A stretch of 64,000 nt of DNA, from NCBI RefSeq assembly GCF_008710275.1, contig NZ_VYQE01000001.1:806001-870000 (forward strand), written 5' to 3'. Within the stretch, counting starts at the first letter, position 1, and each line of letters opens with the position of its first letter. The notes under the pieces are model-generated. The model was given only the letters and a program-made list of their open reading frames with translations. It did not search any database and was not told the origin of the DNA. A program made the position numbers and the translations under genes. This DNA is from Histidinibacterium aquaticum (GTDB taxonomy: Bacteria; Pseudomonadota; Alphaproteobacteria; Rhodobacterales; Rhodobacteraceae). This document shows, one piece after another, positions 23,838 through 32,683 of the stretch.

Positions 23838-24848
23838 TCAGCTGTCCTGGCGGACCACGTCGCCCACGTCGATCATCTTCTGGAACATCTCCTTGATGCC
23901 CGGCGCGACGTCGCGCGGCTCGACGCCGAGACGCTCGCGCAGCTTGCTGTTGTCGGCCTTGAACTCCGGATCGTCCGAGGAGGTCGGACGTTCCTTCGGC
24001 CAGTCGAAACGCTCGCCGAACTCGGCTTCGAGCATGTCCGCAATCTCGCCGAGCCAGATGGGGCGCTCGAAGGTCAGGTGACGGCCCTCGGCCTCGGTCT
24101 CGAAACCGGCACGGAAATGCGCCTCGGCCACGTCCCGCACGTCGACCGCCGGGAGTTGGACCGGAGGCGTGCCCTCCTTGAAGGTGCCGTCGCCGATCTG
24201 GCGCAGGAAGTCGAAGGAGGCGCTCGTCTGGGTCGGCGCCTTGCCAGGCCCGACCACGAGGCCGGGATTGACCACGACGAGCCGCCAGCGGTCCTGCCCG
24301 TCCGCCATGCGCCAGGCTTCGCGCTCTGCGAGCGTCTTGGAGTAGGCGTAGGGCCCGTCATCGAGGTTCGACTGGGTGTTCCAGACGCTCTCGTCGAGCA
24401 CGCCGTCAGGCGCGTTGCGCTGGTCGTCACCACCGCCACGGACCGCCGCGATGGAAGAGGTCAGAACGACGCGTTTTACCGTGGGGATCTCGTTGACGGA
24501 CTTCAGGACGTTCTGCGTGCCGTTGAGCGCCGGGTCGATCAGGTCGCGCTGCGGGTCCTCGTATTTCATCGTGAAGGGGGAGGCGGTGTGGAACACCACT
24601 TCGCAGCTCTGCATCGCCTCGGAGAAGGACCCGTCGTCCAGCAGGTCGGCGTGGAAGTACTTGATCTCGCCCTTGGCGCCCTCGGCCATCTCGTCGAGAT
24701 GCGCACGCTTTCGCGCGTCGTCGGGGTTCCGCATCGCCGCATGGACGGTGAACCCCTCGTCCAGCAGCCGCTGGATCAGCCACCCGGCGACATAGCCGGT
24801 TGCGCCGGTGACGAGGACGGGATGTTCCGTGTTGTAGGACAGACTCAT
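23838..24848 (-). CDS. NAD-dependent epimerase/dehydratase (dihydroflavonol-reductase-like SDR)
   Basis: 336 residues, extended SDR. N-terminal VLVTGATGYVAGWLIQRLL binds NAD(P); the catalytic tyrosine-lysine is in YAYSKTLAE near residue 168, with the serine in VVLTSSIAAV near 128. The pattern follows the cinnamyl/dihydroflavonol reductase branch that reduces ketones or aldehydes; the natural substrate is unknown. A terminator hairpin lies between it and the upstream PNPOx-like gene, so its expression may be partly separate. It has its own ribosome-binding site (AAAAGGAG). Confidence 0.9.
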   Translation of the reverse strand: MSLSYNTEHPVLVTGATGYVAGWLIQRLLDEGFTVHAAMRNPDDARKRAHLDEMAEGAKGEIKYFHADLLDDGSFSEAMQSCEVVFHTASPFTMKYEDPQRDLIDPALNGTQNVLKSVNEIPTVKRVVLTSSIAAVRGGGDDQRNAPDGVLDESVWNTQSNLDDGPYAYSKTLAEREAWRMADGQDRWRLVVVNPGLVVGPGKAPTQTSASFDFLRQIGDGTFKEGTPPVQLPAVDVRDVAEAHFRAGFETEAEGRHLTFERPIWLGEIADMLEAEFGERFDWPKERPTSSDDPEFKADNSKLRERLGVEPRDVAPGIKEMFQKMIDVGDVVRQDS

Positions 24849-24866
24849 TCTTGGCTCCTTTTCGGG

Positions 24867-24896
24867 AAAAGAAAGGAGCGCCCCGAGGGGCGCTCC
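24867..24896 (-). terminator. terminator between the PNPOx-like and epimerase genes
   Basis: On the minus strand GGAGCGCCCC/GGGGCGCTCC forms a 10-bp stem with a minimal loop, followed by TTTCTTTT. The CTCCTTT at the 3' side of the stem is complementary to the AAGGAG ribosome-binding site of the downstream epimerase gene, so terminator and ribosome-binding site could compete. Confidence 0.85.
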
Positions 24897-24924
24897 GTTC
24901 CGATGGGTGATTGGGACCCGGGGC

Positions 24925-25434
24925 TCAGGCGGCGTTGCGCCATTCGAGAACGCGGTGCGCGCCCATGTGGGGCGTGTCCTCGGTCATGTTGGCGCGCGCG
25001 ATCTCGAAGCCGAAGGTGATCGGGTTTCGCGGCGTGGACCAGACCGAGGCGTCGCGCAGGGCGAACTTCAGCAGCGTGACCTCGTGGTCCTCACGGCCTT
25101 CCTCGAACCAGGCGGCGGCGACGGCATTCCAGATCTCGTCGATCTTGGCGTCGTCCTCGACCTGCTCCATCTGCCCACGCATGCAGGCATAGTAATCGTC
25201 GTTCTTGCCGATGAAGGTGAAGTGCGCGGTGGCACCCAGCCCAACGGCCTGTACGAGATCGGTGTCGCGCGACGTGATGAACCAGATCACGCCTTCGTCA
25301 CGGTCGAAGTAGGGCGTCATGGGCTGCATGTGCTGGCCAGAACCCGGGACGCCGAGCATGCCCGCCTTCACTTCGGAGAGCTGATCGAACATCTGGGCCT
25401 TGGCATCTTCGGTTGTGCGATCGACGTCTGCCAT
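24925..25434 (-). CDS. pyridoxamine 5'-phosphate oxidase-like general stress protein
   Basis: 169 residues, a split-barrel flavin-binding fold similar to the general stress protein 26 group. Visible features: MQPMTPYFDRDEGVIWFITSRDTDLVQA near 36-64 and a C-terminal WSTPRNPITFGFEIARAN. Such proteins bind FMN or FAD; the biological reaction is unknown. It sits directly downstream of a CsbD gene and a YtjA-type gene, all behind an EcfG-like promoter, which supports a stress role. Confidence 0.88.
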   Translation of the reverse strand: MADVDRTTEDAKAQMFDQLSEVKAGMLGVPGSGQHMQPMTPYFDRDEGVIWFITSRDTDLVQAVGLGATAHFTFIGKNDDYYACMRGQMEQVEDDAKIDEIWNAVAAAWFEEGREDHEVTLLKFALRDASVWSTPRNPITFGFEIARANMTEDTPHMGAHRVLEWRNAA

Positions 25435-25435
25435 C

Positions 25436-25642
25436 TCAGTGCGGCTCCCGCTTAGAAATCCAGTCCTCGACCTCGCGATGGGCCTCTTCCTTGGACTTGC
25501 CGTAGCGCTCCTGGATGATGCCCTCGAGCTTCTCCTGGTCGCCTTCGGCGTGGTCCATGTCGTCGTTTGTCAGGCGGCCCCAGTTCTGGAGGGCTTCGCC
25601 CTTGAATTGCTTCCATTGACCTTGGATTTGATCCCAGTTCAT
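25436..25642 (-). CDS. CsbD family stress-response protein
   Basis: 68 residues. MNWDQIQGQWKQFKGEALQNWG and the following NDDMDHAEGDQEKLEGIIQERYG are a textbook CsbD signature, a small hydrophilic protein induced by general stress in many bacteria. Function at the molecular level is unknown. The ribosome-binding site is AAAGGA. It is the second gene of the stress operon. Confidence 0.95.
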   Translation of the reverse strand: MNWDQIQGQWKQFKGEALQNWGRLTNDDMDHAEGDQEKLEGIIQERYGKSKEEAHREVEDWISKREPH

Positions 25643-25676
25643 GGCGTGTCCTTTCGGGTTTATCTCGGGTGTCTCG

Positions 25677-25838
25677 TCAGCCTCTCACGACGCGCAGGAT
25701 CAGCGTGCCGATGAAGAGAACGAGAAAGACGAAGAACAGGATCTGTGCGATCCCGGCGGAGGCCGAGGCGATGCTGCCGAAGCCGAAAAGCGCCGCGACG
25801 AGCGCGACCAGTAGGAAAGTAAGTGCCCAACCTAGCAT
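25677..25838 (-). CDS. YtjA/DUF1328-like small membrane protein
   Basis: 53 residues. [20 protein letters not shown] and a second helix with [15 protein letters not shown] give the two-helix DUF1328/YtjA pattern, an inner-membrane microprotein common in stress operons of proteobacteria. AAGGAG precedes the ATG. It is the first gene after the EcfG-like promoter at 25877-25902 and is followed by csbD after 34 bp. Confidence 0.9.
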   Translation of the reverse strand: MLGWALTFLLVALVAALFGFGSIASASAGIAQILFFVFLVLFIGTLILRVVRG

Positions 25839-25876
25839 GATGGGTCTCCTTGTTATTCCGTTGTTCTTGGTCCCAG

Positions 25877-25902
25877 AACCATCCGGCGCCCCGGCAGGTT
25901 CC
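25877..25902 (-). promoter_or_regulatory. EcfG-type (general stress sigma) promoter, candidate
   Basis: On the minus strand GGAAC-N17-GGTT, matching the alphaproteobacterial general-stress sigma consensus (GGAAC, 16-17 nt, cGTT). It ends about 39 bp upstream of the YtjA-type start, with an AAGGAG ribosome-binding site between. The genes it would drive are stress-type genes, which supports the call. A second match is at 60485-60509. Confidence 0.65.
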
Positions 25903-26037
25903 GCGTCGTGACGCCGCGCACCGCCTCGGGCACGCGACCGTGAGCCGCGGCCGGCCCCGCATCGGAAGCGGCCCGGCGCAAGCGCGGGTTTCTCGACTGT
26001 TGGCGAGCGGTTCTCAGCTCTGCGCCGGCAGTGGTCG
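25903..26037. other. intergenic region behind the stress operon
   Basis: Part of a 199-bp gap between the YtjA-type start and the end of the hydroxyacid dehydrogenase gene. Apart from the EcfG-like promoter described separately, I see no gene and no clear terminator in it. Confidence 0.4.
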
Positions 26038-27024
26038 TCAGACCATGGAAGGCAGGACGAGGTCCGGCGGCCGGTGCCCGTCCTCGAAGGTCTTGATGTT
26101 GATGAGAACCTTCTCGCCCATCTCCATCCGTCCTTCGGTGGTCGCCGAGCCCATATGCGGCAGCAGCACGACGTTCGGCAGCTCCCTGAGCCGCGGATTG
26201 ATGTCGGTGCCGTTCTCGTAGACGTCGAGGCCTGCCCCCGCGATATCGCCCGCCCGCAGCATCCGGGTCAGCGCGTTCTCGTCGATCACCTCGCCGCGCG
26301 AGGTGTTCACGATCACCGCCGAGGGCTTCATCAGCTTCAGCCGTCGCGCGTTCATCAGGTGAAAGGTCGAGGGCGTGTGCGGGCAGTTGATCGACAGCAC
26401 GTCGACTCGCGCCGCCATCTGGTCGAGGCTTTCCCAGTAGGTCGCCTCGAGCGACTCCTCGATCTCGTCCCGCAGGCGCGTGCGGTTGTGGTAGTGGACC
26501 TGCATCCCGAAGGCGCGCGCCCGTCGCGCCACGGCCTGACCGATCCGCCCCATGCCCAGCACGCCGAGCCGGCGGCCCGCGATGCGCCCGCCCAGCATCG
26601 CCGTGGGCGCCCAGCCCTGCCAGTCGCCCGACTGCATGAGCGCGAGCCCCTCGGGGATCCGACGGGTCACGGCGAGGATCAGCGCCATCGCCATGTCGGC
26701 CGTATCCTCGGTCACCACGCCGGGCGTGTTGGTCACCAGCACTCCGCGCTGCCGGGCCGAGGCCACGTCGATATGATCGATCCCCGCCCCGTAGTTCGCG
26801 ATGAGCTTGAGCCGGTCCCCCGCCTGCGCCAGAAGGCCCGCGTCGATCCGGTCGGTCACCGTGGGAACGAGCACGTCGGCCCGCCGCATGGCCTCGCCCA
26901 GCTCCTCGCGGGTGAGCCGGGAGTCGCTCTCCTGCAGCTCGACCTTGAAGAGCTCCTTCATCCGGGTCTCGACCTCTTCCGGCAACCGTCGCGTGACGAC
27001 AACACTCAGGCGCTTGCTCGGCAT
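26038..27024 (-). CDS. D-2-hydroxyacid dehydrogenase (glyoxylate/hydroxypyruvate reductase type)
   Basis: 328 residues. Reduces 2-oxoacids such as glyoxylate or hydroxypyruvate with NAD(P)H. The NAD-binding [17 protein letters not shown] is near 155. The catalytic set is Arg in NTSRGEVID (near 245), Glu in the D-isomer dehydrogenase segment GLDVYENG (near 268) and His in [13 protein letters not shown] (near 292). The true start is the ATG at 27024 ([10 protein letters not shown]); longer upstream frames run into the divergent SH3 gene. 99 bp separate the divergent starts. Confidence 0.94.
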   Translation of the reverse strand: MPSKRLSVVVTRRLPEEVETRMKELFKVELQESDSRLTREELGEAMRRADVLVPTVTDRIDAGLLAQAGDRLKLIANYGAGIDHIDVASARQRGVLVTNTPGVVTEDTADMAMALILAVTRRIPEGLALMQSGDWQGWAPTAMLGGRIAGRRLGVLGMGRIGQAVARRARAFGMQVHYHNRTRLRDEIEESLEATYWESLDQMAARVDVLSINCPHTPSTFHLMNARRLKLMKPSAVIVNTSRGEVIDENALTRMLRAGDIAGAGLDVYENGTDINPRLRELPNVVLLPHMGSATTEGRMEMGEKVLINIKTFEDGHRPPDLVLPSMV

Positions 27025-27123
27025 GCTCGCTTCCTCCCGACCCAGGTTTCTGGCACCTTGCCCGCGAGACGCGCGCACCACAAGAACCGCGCGCCAAGAC
27101 CAAGTCCCGAGGCAAAGGCAGTC

Positions 27124-27624
27124 ATGGCGGACATTTTCCGGCTGGCCCGTATCGTCGGTCTGGTCCTGCTCACCGGCACCGCGTCCGCGGCGCAGGAGCT
27201 GGGGCCCGTGACCAATTTTCCCCTTCCCCGCTTCGTGTCTCTCAAGGCCTCGGAGGGCAATCTCCGGCGGGGTCCCTCGCTCTCGCATCGCATCGACTGG
27301 GTGCTCACCCGGCGGAACATGCCGCTGCGCATCACGGCCGAGTACGGCCACTGGCGGCGGGTCGTGGACCGCGACGGCGTGGGCGGCTGGGTCCATTATT
27401 CGCTACTCTCCGGCACCCGGACCGCGCTGGTCGAGGACGAGATCGTCAGCCTCTACAGCCGTCCGGAGGTCACCTCTGTCGAGGTCGCCCGGCTCGAGCG
27501 CGGCGTCGTCGCCCGGATCGAGGAATGCGAGCCGGACTGGTGTCGCCTTTCCGCCGGCGGCCACCGCGGCTGGGCGCCCAAGGGAGGGTACTGGGGCGTC
27601 GAGGACGGCGAGGTTCTCCAGTAG
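27124..27624 (+). CDS. SH3-domain-containing secreted protein
   Basis: 166 residues. An N-terminal signal peptide ends near TGTASAA-QELGP. Two bacterial SH3-like repeats follow: FVSLKASEGNLRRGPSLSHRIDWVL and a second from IVSLYSRPEVTSVEVARLERGVVARI, each with the tryptophan-glycine turn (GVGGWVHYSLL and GHRGWAPKGGYWG). The COG3807-type family is presumed to act in the periplasm, perhaps on cell wall. Not part of an evident operon. Confidence 0.88.
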   Translation: MADIFRLARIVGLVLLTGTASAAQELGPVTNFPLPRFVSLKASEGNLRRGPSLSHRIDWVLTRRNMPLRITAEYGHWRRVVDRDGVGGWVHYSLLSGTRTALVEDEIVSLYSRPEVTSVEVARLERGVVARIEECEPDWCRLSAGGHRGWAPKGGYWGVEDGEVLQ

Positions 27625-27679
27625 CGTCGCCCCGAGGCCCAGTCTCGACCCGCCCCGCCCGTCGGGCTAGGCATGACGC

Positions 27680-28597
27680 ATGACCCAGGCATCCGAGACT
27701 CGGCTCAACCTCTCCGCGGGGATGCTTTCCTCGGCGACGGCGCTCGTCCTGGTGCTGCTCAAGCTCTGGGCGCTGGCCGAGACCTCATCGCTTTCGGTCG
27801 CCGCGACACTGGTCGACAGCGCGCTCGACCTGATGATGTCGCTTGGCGGCCTGGCGGCCATCGCCTATGCCGCCCGACCGCCCGACGAGGACCACGCCTT
27901 CGGCCACGGCTCGGCCGAGGATCTCGCCGCGCTCGGCCAGTCGGCGCTGATCCTTGTCTCCGCCGCCGTCATCGCGGCCTCCGCCGTCCTTCGCCTGCTC
28001 TCCGACAGCCCACCGGAGATCGCGTCGGAAGGCCGAGGGCTCGTGGTGCTCGCGATTTCGATTGCCCTGACGGCGGGGCTCGTTCTCTGGCAGGGCCATG
28101 TCGCCCGGACCACCGGCAGCCGCGTGGTGGCCGCTGACCGCCTGCACTACCTCTCCGACCTCCTGCCCAACCTCGGAGCGGTGCTCGCGCTCGTCGCCTC
28201 CGCCGCCTTCGGCCTGAGCAGCATCGACAGCGTCGTGGCCCTTGCCGCCGCGGCGCTCCTCTCCGTCGGCAGCCTGCGTATCGGCAAGGGGGCCTGGGAC
28301 GCGCTCATGGACCGCGCCGCCGACGACGACACCATCGCGGGGATCGAGCGCATCGCGGCCGAGCATCCCGGGGTGCTGGGTCACCACGACCTCAAGACCC
28401 GGCAATCCGGCACCCGGCTATTCGTGAACCTGCATATCGAACTGGACGGCGCGCAGAGTCTCGACGAGGCGCATGCCATCGGTGCGGCCCTGCGCCGCGC
28501 GATCCTTCGGACCTATCCGAACGCGGACGTCCTTATACACAAGGATCCGGCCGGCGCGGAGCGCCACCCGGACGACCCAAGGGAGACCCAGACATGA
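27680..28597 (+). CDS. cation diffusion facilitator (CDF) family metal exporter
   Basis: 305 residues, about five to six membrane helices plus a C-terminal cytosolic domain. The intramembrane metal site is formed by DSALDLMMS (DxxxD) in helix II and HYLSDLLPN (HxxxD) in helix V, the FieF/YiiP arrangement for Zn(II)/Fe(II). The cytosolic part carries HHDLKTRQSG and VNLHIELDG. It exports divalent cations in exchange for protons. The next small gene starts 4 nt inside its end. Confidence 0.93.
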   Translation: MTQASETRLNLSAGMLSSATALVLVLLKLWALAETSSLSVAATLVDSALDLMMSLGGLAAIAYAARPPDEDHAFGHGSAEDLAALGQSALILVSAAVIAASAVLRLLSDSPPEIASEGRGLVVLAISIALTAGLVLWQGHVARTTGSRVVAADRLHYLSDLLPNLGAVLALVASAAFGLSSIDSVVALAAAALLSVGSLRIGKGAWDALMDRAADDDTIAGIERIAAEHPGVLGHHDLKTRQSGTRLFVNLHIELDGAQSLDEAHAIGAALRRAILRTYPNADVLIHKDPAGAERHPDDPRETQT

Positions 28598-28830
28598 GCA
28601 CCACCGAAGCCCTCGAGGGCCGTATCCTTGCCCAGCGCAAGGTGCTGGCCCGGATCCTCGCGCACCTGAACGCGGCCGAGCTCGACACCTTCCTGTCGGA
28701 CCGGGACCACATCGAGGCGCACGAGGAGGACCCGGGCTCCGATCCCGACGGCTCCTTCGCCCTGGAGCATGCCCTCGCCGACGAGCTCTCGAAGCTGCGC
28801 GACGAGGTCGCCCGCCTCCGCGGCGGCTGA
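28594..28830 (+). CDS. small hydrophilic protein, unknown
   Basis: 78 residues, start overlapping the CDF gene stop (ATGA). Sequence is soluble and helical, with an acidic middle (HEEDPGSDPDGS) and a C-terminal coiled-coil-like segment ELSKLRDEVARLRGG. No known domain is recognised. Translational coupling to a metal exporter suggests a cognate role, but this is inference only. Confidence 0.75.
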   Translation: MSTTEALEGRILAQRKVLARILAHLNAAELDTFLSDRDHIEAHEEDPGSDPDGSFALEHALADELSKLRDEVARLRGG

Positions 28831-28831
28831 C

Positions 28832-28853
28832 ACCCCGGGCGGTCGCCCGGGGT
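28832..28853. terminator. hairpin between convergent genes (bidirectional terminator candidate)
   Basis: ACCCCGGGCG-GT-CGCCCGGGGT, a perfect 10-bp stem placed directly after the small-protein stop and 22 bp before the end of the convergent peptidase gene. It lacks a T-run, so termination may be weak or rely on Rho. Confidence 0.6.
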
Positions 28854-28874
28854 CTGGTCATTGGGAACCGGCCC

Positions 28875-30896
28875 TCAGGCGGCCAGCCCACGGCCCTTCA
28901 ACAGGGCCTCCACGCCCGGCAACCTGCCCCTGAACTTCGTGTAGAGGTCCGAGGGCTCCTCGGTACCGCCCGACGAGAGGACATGCGCCTCCAGCTTGGC
29001 GGCCATCTCCGTGTCGAAGGGACCGCCTGCCTCCTTGAAGGCTTCGAAGGCATCGGCGTCCATGACCTCCGACCACATGTAGCTGTAGTAGCCGCTGGAA
29101 TAGCCGTCTCCCGCGAAGACATGGGCGAAATGCGGCGTGGCGTGGCGCATCGGGATCGCGTGCGGCAGGCCGATCTCCTCGAGGATTTCCGCCTGGTGCT
29201 GCATCGGATCCGGCGGGGCCTCGCCCTCGTGGAACGAGAGATCGACGAGGGCCGAGGCGATGTATTCGACCGTCTGGAACCCGGTGTCGTAGGTCGCGGC
29301 CCCCAGCACCCGCTCCAGCATCTCCTCCGGCATCGGCTCGCCGGTCTCGACGTGGACCGCGTGTTCGCGCAGCACCTCTGGCACCTCCAGCCAGTGCTCG
29401 TACAGCTGGCTCGGCAGTTCCACGAAGTCCCGCGCGACCGAGGTCCCCGACATCGAGCGATAGGTCACGTCCGACAGGATCTGGTGCAGCGCATGGCCGA
29501 ACTCGTGGAACAGCGTCCGGGCATCGTCGTAGCTCAGCAGCGCGGGCTCCCCCTCTGCCGGCTTGGCGAAGTTGCAGACGTTGACCACATGGGCCCGCTC
29601 CTCGCCGTCCAGCCGCTTCTGGCTTCGGAAAGCGGTGCACCAGGCGCCCGACCGCTTGGAGCCGCGGGCGAAGTAGTCACCGATGAAGACGGCCATGTGC
29701 CGGCCGTCCCGGGTGACCTCCCAGGCACGGCAGTCCTCGTGGTAGAGCGGCGCCTCGATTTCCTCGAACTCCAGTCCGAAGAGCCGGTTCGCACAGTCGA
29801 AGGCCGCGCCGATCATCCGGTCGAGCTGCAGGTAGGGCTTGAGCTCCGTGTCATCGAGGTCGTGCTCTTCCTTACGCCGCTTCTCCGAGTAGTAGCGCCA
29901 GTCCCAGGGCTCGAGCGGACCGGTCTCGCCGTCGGCGTGAAGCATCGCCGTCAGCCGCGTTTCGTCGGCCAGCGCCTGCGCCTTGGCGGGCTCCCAGACC
30001 TGCATCAGCAGGTCGCGCACGGCCTTCGGTGTCTTGGCCATCTCGGTCTCGAGCTTGAAGTCCGCGAAGCTGTCGTAGCCCAGCAACCCCGCACGCTCTT
30101 CCCGCAGCTCTAGGATCTCGCCGGCGATGGCGCGGTTGTCGGTTTCACCGCCGTTCGCCCCGCGGGAGGTCCAGGCCTCCCAGGCCCGGCGCCGCAGGTC
30201 GCGGCGCGGCGAATACTGCAGGAACGGCACGATGAGAGAGCGCGAGAGCGTGATGACAGGTCCGCCAGCCCCCGCAGCCTTGCCCGCCGACCGCGCGGTC
30301 GAGACGACGAAGCTGGGCAGCCCCTCCAGCTCCTCCTCGTCGAGCTCCATGATCCAGGCACGCTCGTCCGCCAGCAGGTTCTGCGTGAACGAGGTGCCGA
30401 GCTCCGCCAGCCGGGATTTCACCTGCCGAAGCCTGTCCGCCGAGACACCCTCCAGCTCGGCCCCCGCCCGCACGAAAGCGCGGCGCGTCAGGTACAGGAG
30501 ACGCTCCTGCTCCTCGGTCAGGTCGAGACTGTCCTTCTTGTCCCAGACCGCCTCTATCCGCCGGAAGAGCGTCTCGTTGGCGAAGATCTCCGAGCTGTAG
30601 TCCGCGAGCTTCGGCGAGAGGTCCCGCATCAACGCCTCGCGGTCGGCGTTCGAGTCCGCGCCGCTCACGACGAAGAAGACGCCCAGCACGCGGTCGAGCG
30701 GCTCGTCCGCGGTTTCGAGCGCCTCGATGGTGTTGGCGAAATCGGGCTCCGCCTCCTGATCCGCGATGGCGGCGATCGCCGCGCGGCCCTCCTGCATCGC
30801 GGCCTCGATGGCCGGGCCGAAATCGGCGTCCGTGAAGGCCCCGAAGGGCGGCAGGCCGAAGGGGGTATCCCAGGCCTCTAGCAGGGGGTTTGTCAT
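28875..30896 (-). CDS. M3 family metallopeptidase (oligopeptidase A/Dcp-like)
   Basis: 673 residues. Zinc-dependent oligopeptidase that degrades short peptides in the cytoplasm. The zinc motif HEFGH is near residue 460 in TLFHEFGHALHQIL. The glycine-rich substrate loop GDGYSSGYYSYMWSEVMDADAF is near 600. I start at the ATG at 30896 (MTNPLLEAWD), consistent with family length; the upstream open frame is GC-rich leader. The ribosome-binding site GGAG lies inside a small hairpin. Confidence 0.95.
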   Translation of the reverse strand: MTNPLLEAWDTPFGLPPFGAFTDADFGPAIEAAMQEGRAAIAAIADQEAEPDFANTIEALETADEPLDRVLGVFFVVSGADSNADREALMRDLSPKLADYSSEIFANETLFRRIEAVWDKKDSLDLTEEQERLLYLTRRAFVRAGAELEGVSADRLRQVKSRLAELGTSFTQNLLADERAWIMELDEEELEGLPSFVVSTARSAGKAAGAGGPVITLSRSLIVPFLQYSPRRDLRRRAWEAWTSRGANGGETDNRAIAGEILELREERAGLLGYDSFADFKLETEMAKTPKAVRDLLMQVWEPAKAQALADETRLTAMLHADGETGPLEPWDWRYYSEKRRKEEHDLDDTELKPYLQLDRMIGAAFDCANRLFGLEFEEIEAPLYHEDCRAWEVTRDGRHMAVFIGDYFARGSKRSGAWCTAFRSQKRLDGEERAHVVNVCNFAKPAEGEPALLSYDDARTLFHEFGHALHQILSDVTYRSMSGTSVARDFVELPSQLYEHWLEVPEVLREHAVHVETGEPMPEEMLERVLGAATYDTGFQTVEYIASALVDLSFHEGEAPPDPMQHQAEILEEIGLPHAIPMRHATPHFAHVFAGDGYSSGYYSYMWSEVMDADAFEAFKEAGGPFDTEMAAKLEAHVLSSGGTEEPSDLYTKFRGRLPGVEALLKGRGLAA

Positions 30897-31132
30897 GAGA
30901 AACGGCTCCTTTCGAGGTCGGAGCCTAGTGCGGGGGCAGTAGGGTTGCCACCCCGGGCCCGAGAGGGACAGGCCGAGACATGCCGAGTTCGCGCCGGTCG
31001 GACCGAACCCGCGGGGCCGCTGCGCGTGCTTCAATCCGAGGGGCCGCGCAAGCGACCGACTGAACCTGGCAAGCAGCCCGCGACCGGGCACGCCCAAACC
31101 AGCTGAGCCCACCGGACTCCGTCCGCAGGGCC
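30897..31132. other. 236-bp leader region of the M3 peptidase gene
   Basis: No gene seen. On the minus strand GGCTCC-N10-GGAGCC (30904-30925) can form a 6-bp hairpin that holds the peptidase ribosome-binding site GGAG in its 3' arm. The rest is GC-rich with no other motif I recognise. Confidence 0.4.
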
Positions 31133-32191
31133 TCAAGCGTCCTTCGGCAGTCCTCCGCAGACCGGGCAGTCCTCCCGCCGCTTCAGTGCGATGGACCGCG
31201 TCTCTGCATACAGTGCGTCGTAGATCAGCATCCGGCCCCGCAGGCTCTCACCCGCTCCGGTCACAAGCTTCACCGTCTCGACCGCCATCATCGTGCCCAA
31301 CACCCCCGGCAGCGGGCCCAGAACGCCCGCTTCTGCGCAGTCGGGCGCGAGCGCCGGGTCCGGCGCCTCCGGGAAGATGCAGGCATAGCAGGGTGCGCCG
31401 CGCGCCGGGTCCCAGACGGAGATCTGCCCCTCCCACTGGGTCAGCGCCGCGCCGACGACCGGTACGCCCCGCGCCGCCGCGGCGCGGTTCACCAGGTAGC
31501 GCGTCTCGAAATTGTCCGACCCGTCGAGCACCAGGTCGTATTCGGCAAGAAGCTCCTCCGCGATATCCTCCGTGAGCCTCCGGTTATAAGGCCTGACCGT
31601 AATGAAAGGGTTGATCCCCCGCATCGCCGCCTCGGCGGAAAAGACCTTCGGCATCCCGATCCGCGCGTCGGCGTGGATCACCTGCCGCTGCAGGTTCGTC
31701 CCCTCCACCTCGTCGCCGTCGATCACGCCGATCGTCCCGACCCCGGCCGCCGCGAGATACAGCAGAGCCGGCGAGCCGAGGCCGCCAGCCCCCACCACCA
31801 GAACCCGGGCCTCCTTGAGCCGCTTCTGTCCCGGTCCTCCGATCTCCCGCAGAACCACGTGCCGCGCGTAGCGTGACAGCTCGACCTCGCCGAAGCGGCC
31901 GGGCTCCTCCGTTTCGGCGGCGGTCCCCTGAACCGCCTCGGCCCGCTGGCGCACCCGCCGCAGCCCGGCCCGGTAGAGCCAGATCACCGCGGCGAACCCC
32001 GCCAGAAGCAGCCAGATCGCGGGCGAGCCACCCGTCGCCTCGCGCAGGGGATGGCCGTCGGGAAGCACGACCTGGACCATGAGGACCGCCACAAGCAGCA
32101 ACCCGATCATCGTCCAGCGCGCCTGGCGCGGCGCGCCCATGGCGACACCGATGCCCCAGAGGACGGCCATCATGGAGAAGACGACGATCAT
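31133..32191 (-). CDS. moeB: HesA/MoeB/ThiF family adenylyltransferase with N-terminal membrane helices
   Basis: 352 residues. MoeB-type enzymes adenylate the C-terminal glycine of MoaD for molybdopterin synthesis; ThiF does the same for ThiS. Here three hydrophobic segments (about 1-18, 28-43, 59-76) precede the catalytic domain, which begins at [16 protein letters not shown] near 103. The ATP motif is [19 protein letters not shown] and zinc is bound by CYAC and CPVC cysteine pairs. There is no rhodanese domain. The start overlaps the dut stop. Membrane anchoring is the odd feature. Confidence 0.88.
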   Translation of the reverse strand: MIVVFSMMAVLWGIGVAMGAPRQARWTMIGLLLVAVLMVQVVLPDGHPLREATGGSPAIWLLLAGFAAVIWLYRAGLRRVRQRAEAVQGTAAETEEPGRFGEVELSRYARHVVLREIGGPGQKRLKEARVLVVGAGGLGSPALLYLAAAGVGTIGVIDGDEVEGTNLQRQVIHADARIGMPKVFSAEAAMRGINPFITVRPYNRRLTEDIAEELLAEYDLVLDGSDNFETRYLVNRAAAARGVPVVGAALTQWEGQISVWDPARGAPCYACIFPEAPDPALAPDCAEAGVLGPLPGVLGTMMAVETVKLVTGAGESLRGRMLIYDALYAETRSIALKRREDCPVCGGLPKDA

Positions 32192-32646
32192 GCGCCCGTC
32201 GACCCGAAGCCGCCCGCCCCCCGCGGCGTCTCGTCCAGCGCGGCGACCGATGAGAAAGCCGCCCGCACCACCGGTGCCACGACGAGCTGCGCGATCCGCG
32301 CCCCGTGCTCGACGGTAAAGGGCTCGCTGCCGGCGTTCATGACGATGATGCCGACCGGTCCCCGGTAGTCGCAGTCGATGGTGCCCGGCGTGTTCGGCAG
32401 GGTGATCCCGTGTTTCAGCGCAAGCCCCGAGCGGGGCCGGACCTGCACCTCGTAGCCCTCGGGGATCGCCATCGCGAATCCGGCCGGGATCAGGGCACGC
32501 GCGCCCGGCGCGAGGACCACGCCGTCCCTCTCGCCCTCCGGAAAGTTCGCCCGGATATCGGCCCCTGCCGCTCCGGCCGTGGCATAGTCCGGCAGCGGTA
32601 CCTCGGGGTCGGCCCCCTCCAGCCGGGTGATGGCGATGGAGATCAT
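32188..32646 (-). CDS. dut: dUTP diphosphatase
   Basis: 152 residues, trimeric dUTPase. It keeps uracil out of DNA and supplies dUMP. All five motifs appear in order: [34 protein letters not shown] with the catalytic aspartate, a segment around [12 protein letters not shown], and the C-terminal GAGGFGSTG loop. It follows coaBC by 37 bp and overlaps moeB by 4 nt, as in many alphaproteobacterial coaBC-dut pairs. Confidence 0.98.
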   Translation of the reverse strand: MISIAITRLEGADPEVPLPDYATAGAAGADIRANFPEGERDGVVLAPGARALIPAGFAMAIPEGYEVQVRPRSGLALKHGITLPNTPGTIDCDYRGPVGIIVMNAGSEPFTVEHGARIAQLVVAPVVRAAFSSVAALDETPRGAGGFGSTGA

Positions 32647-32683
32647 CGCGTCCCTCCTTGCTCGGCCCGCGCCCTACAGGCTC

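Noticed and set aside
28473-30113. Plus-strand open frame across the CDF end and the M3 peptidase
   Set aside because: Shadow of two real genes; it crosses a strong hairpin between convergent genes.
30897-31136. Extension of the M3 peptidase N-terminus
   Set aside because: Added 80 residues are Arg/Pro-rich without M3 similarity, and a ribosome-binding site exists before the ATG at 30896.
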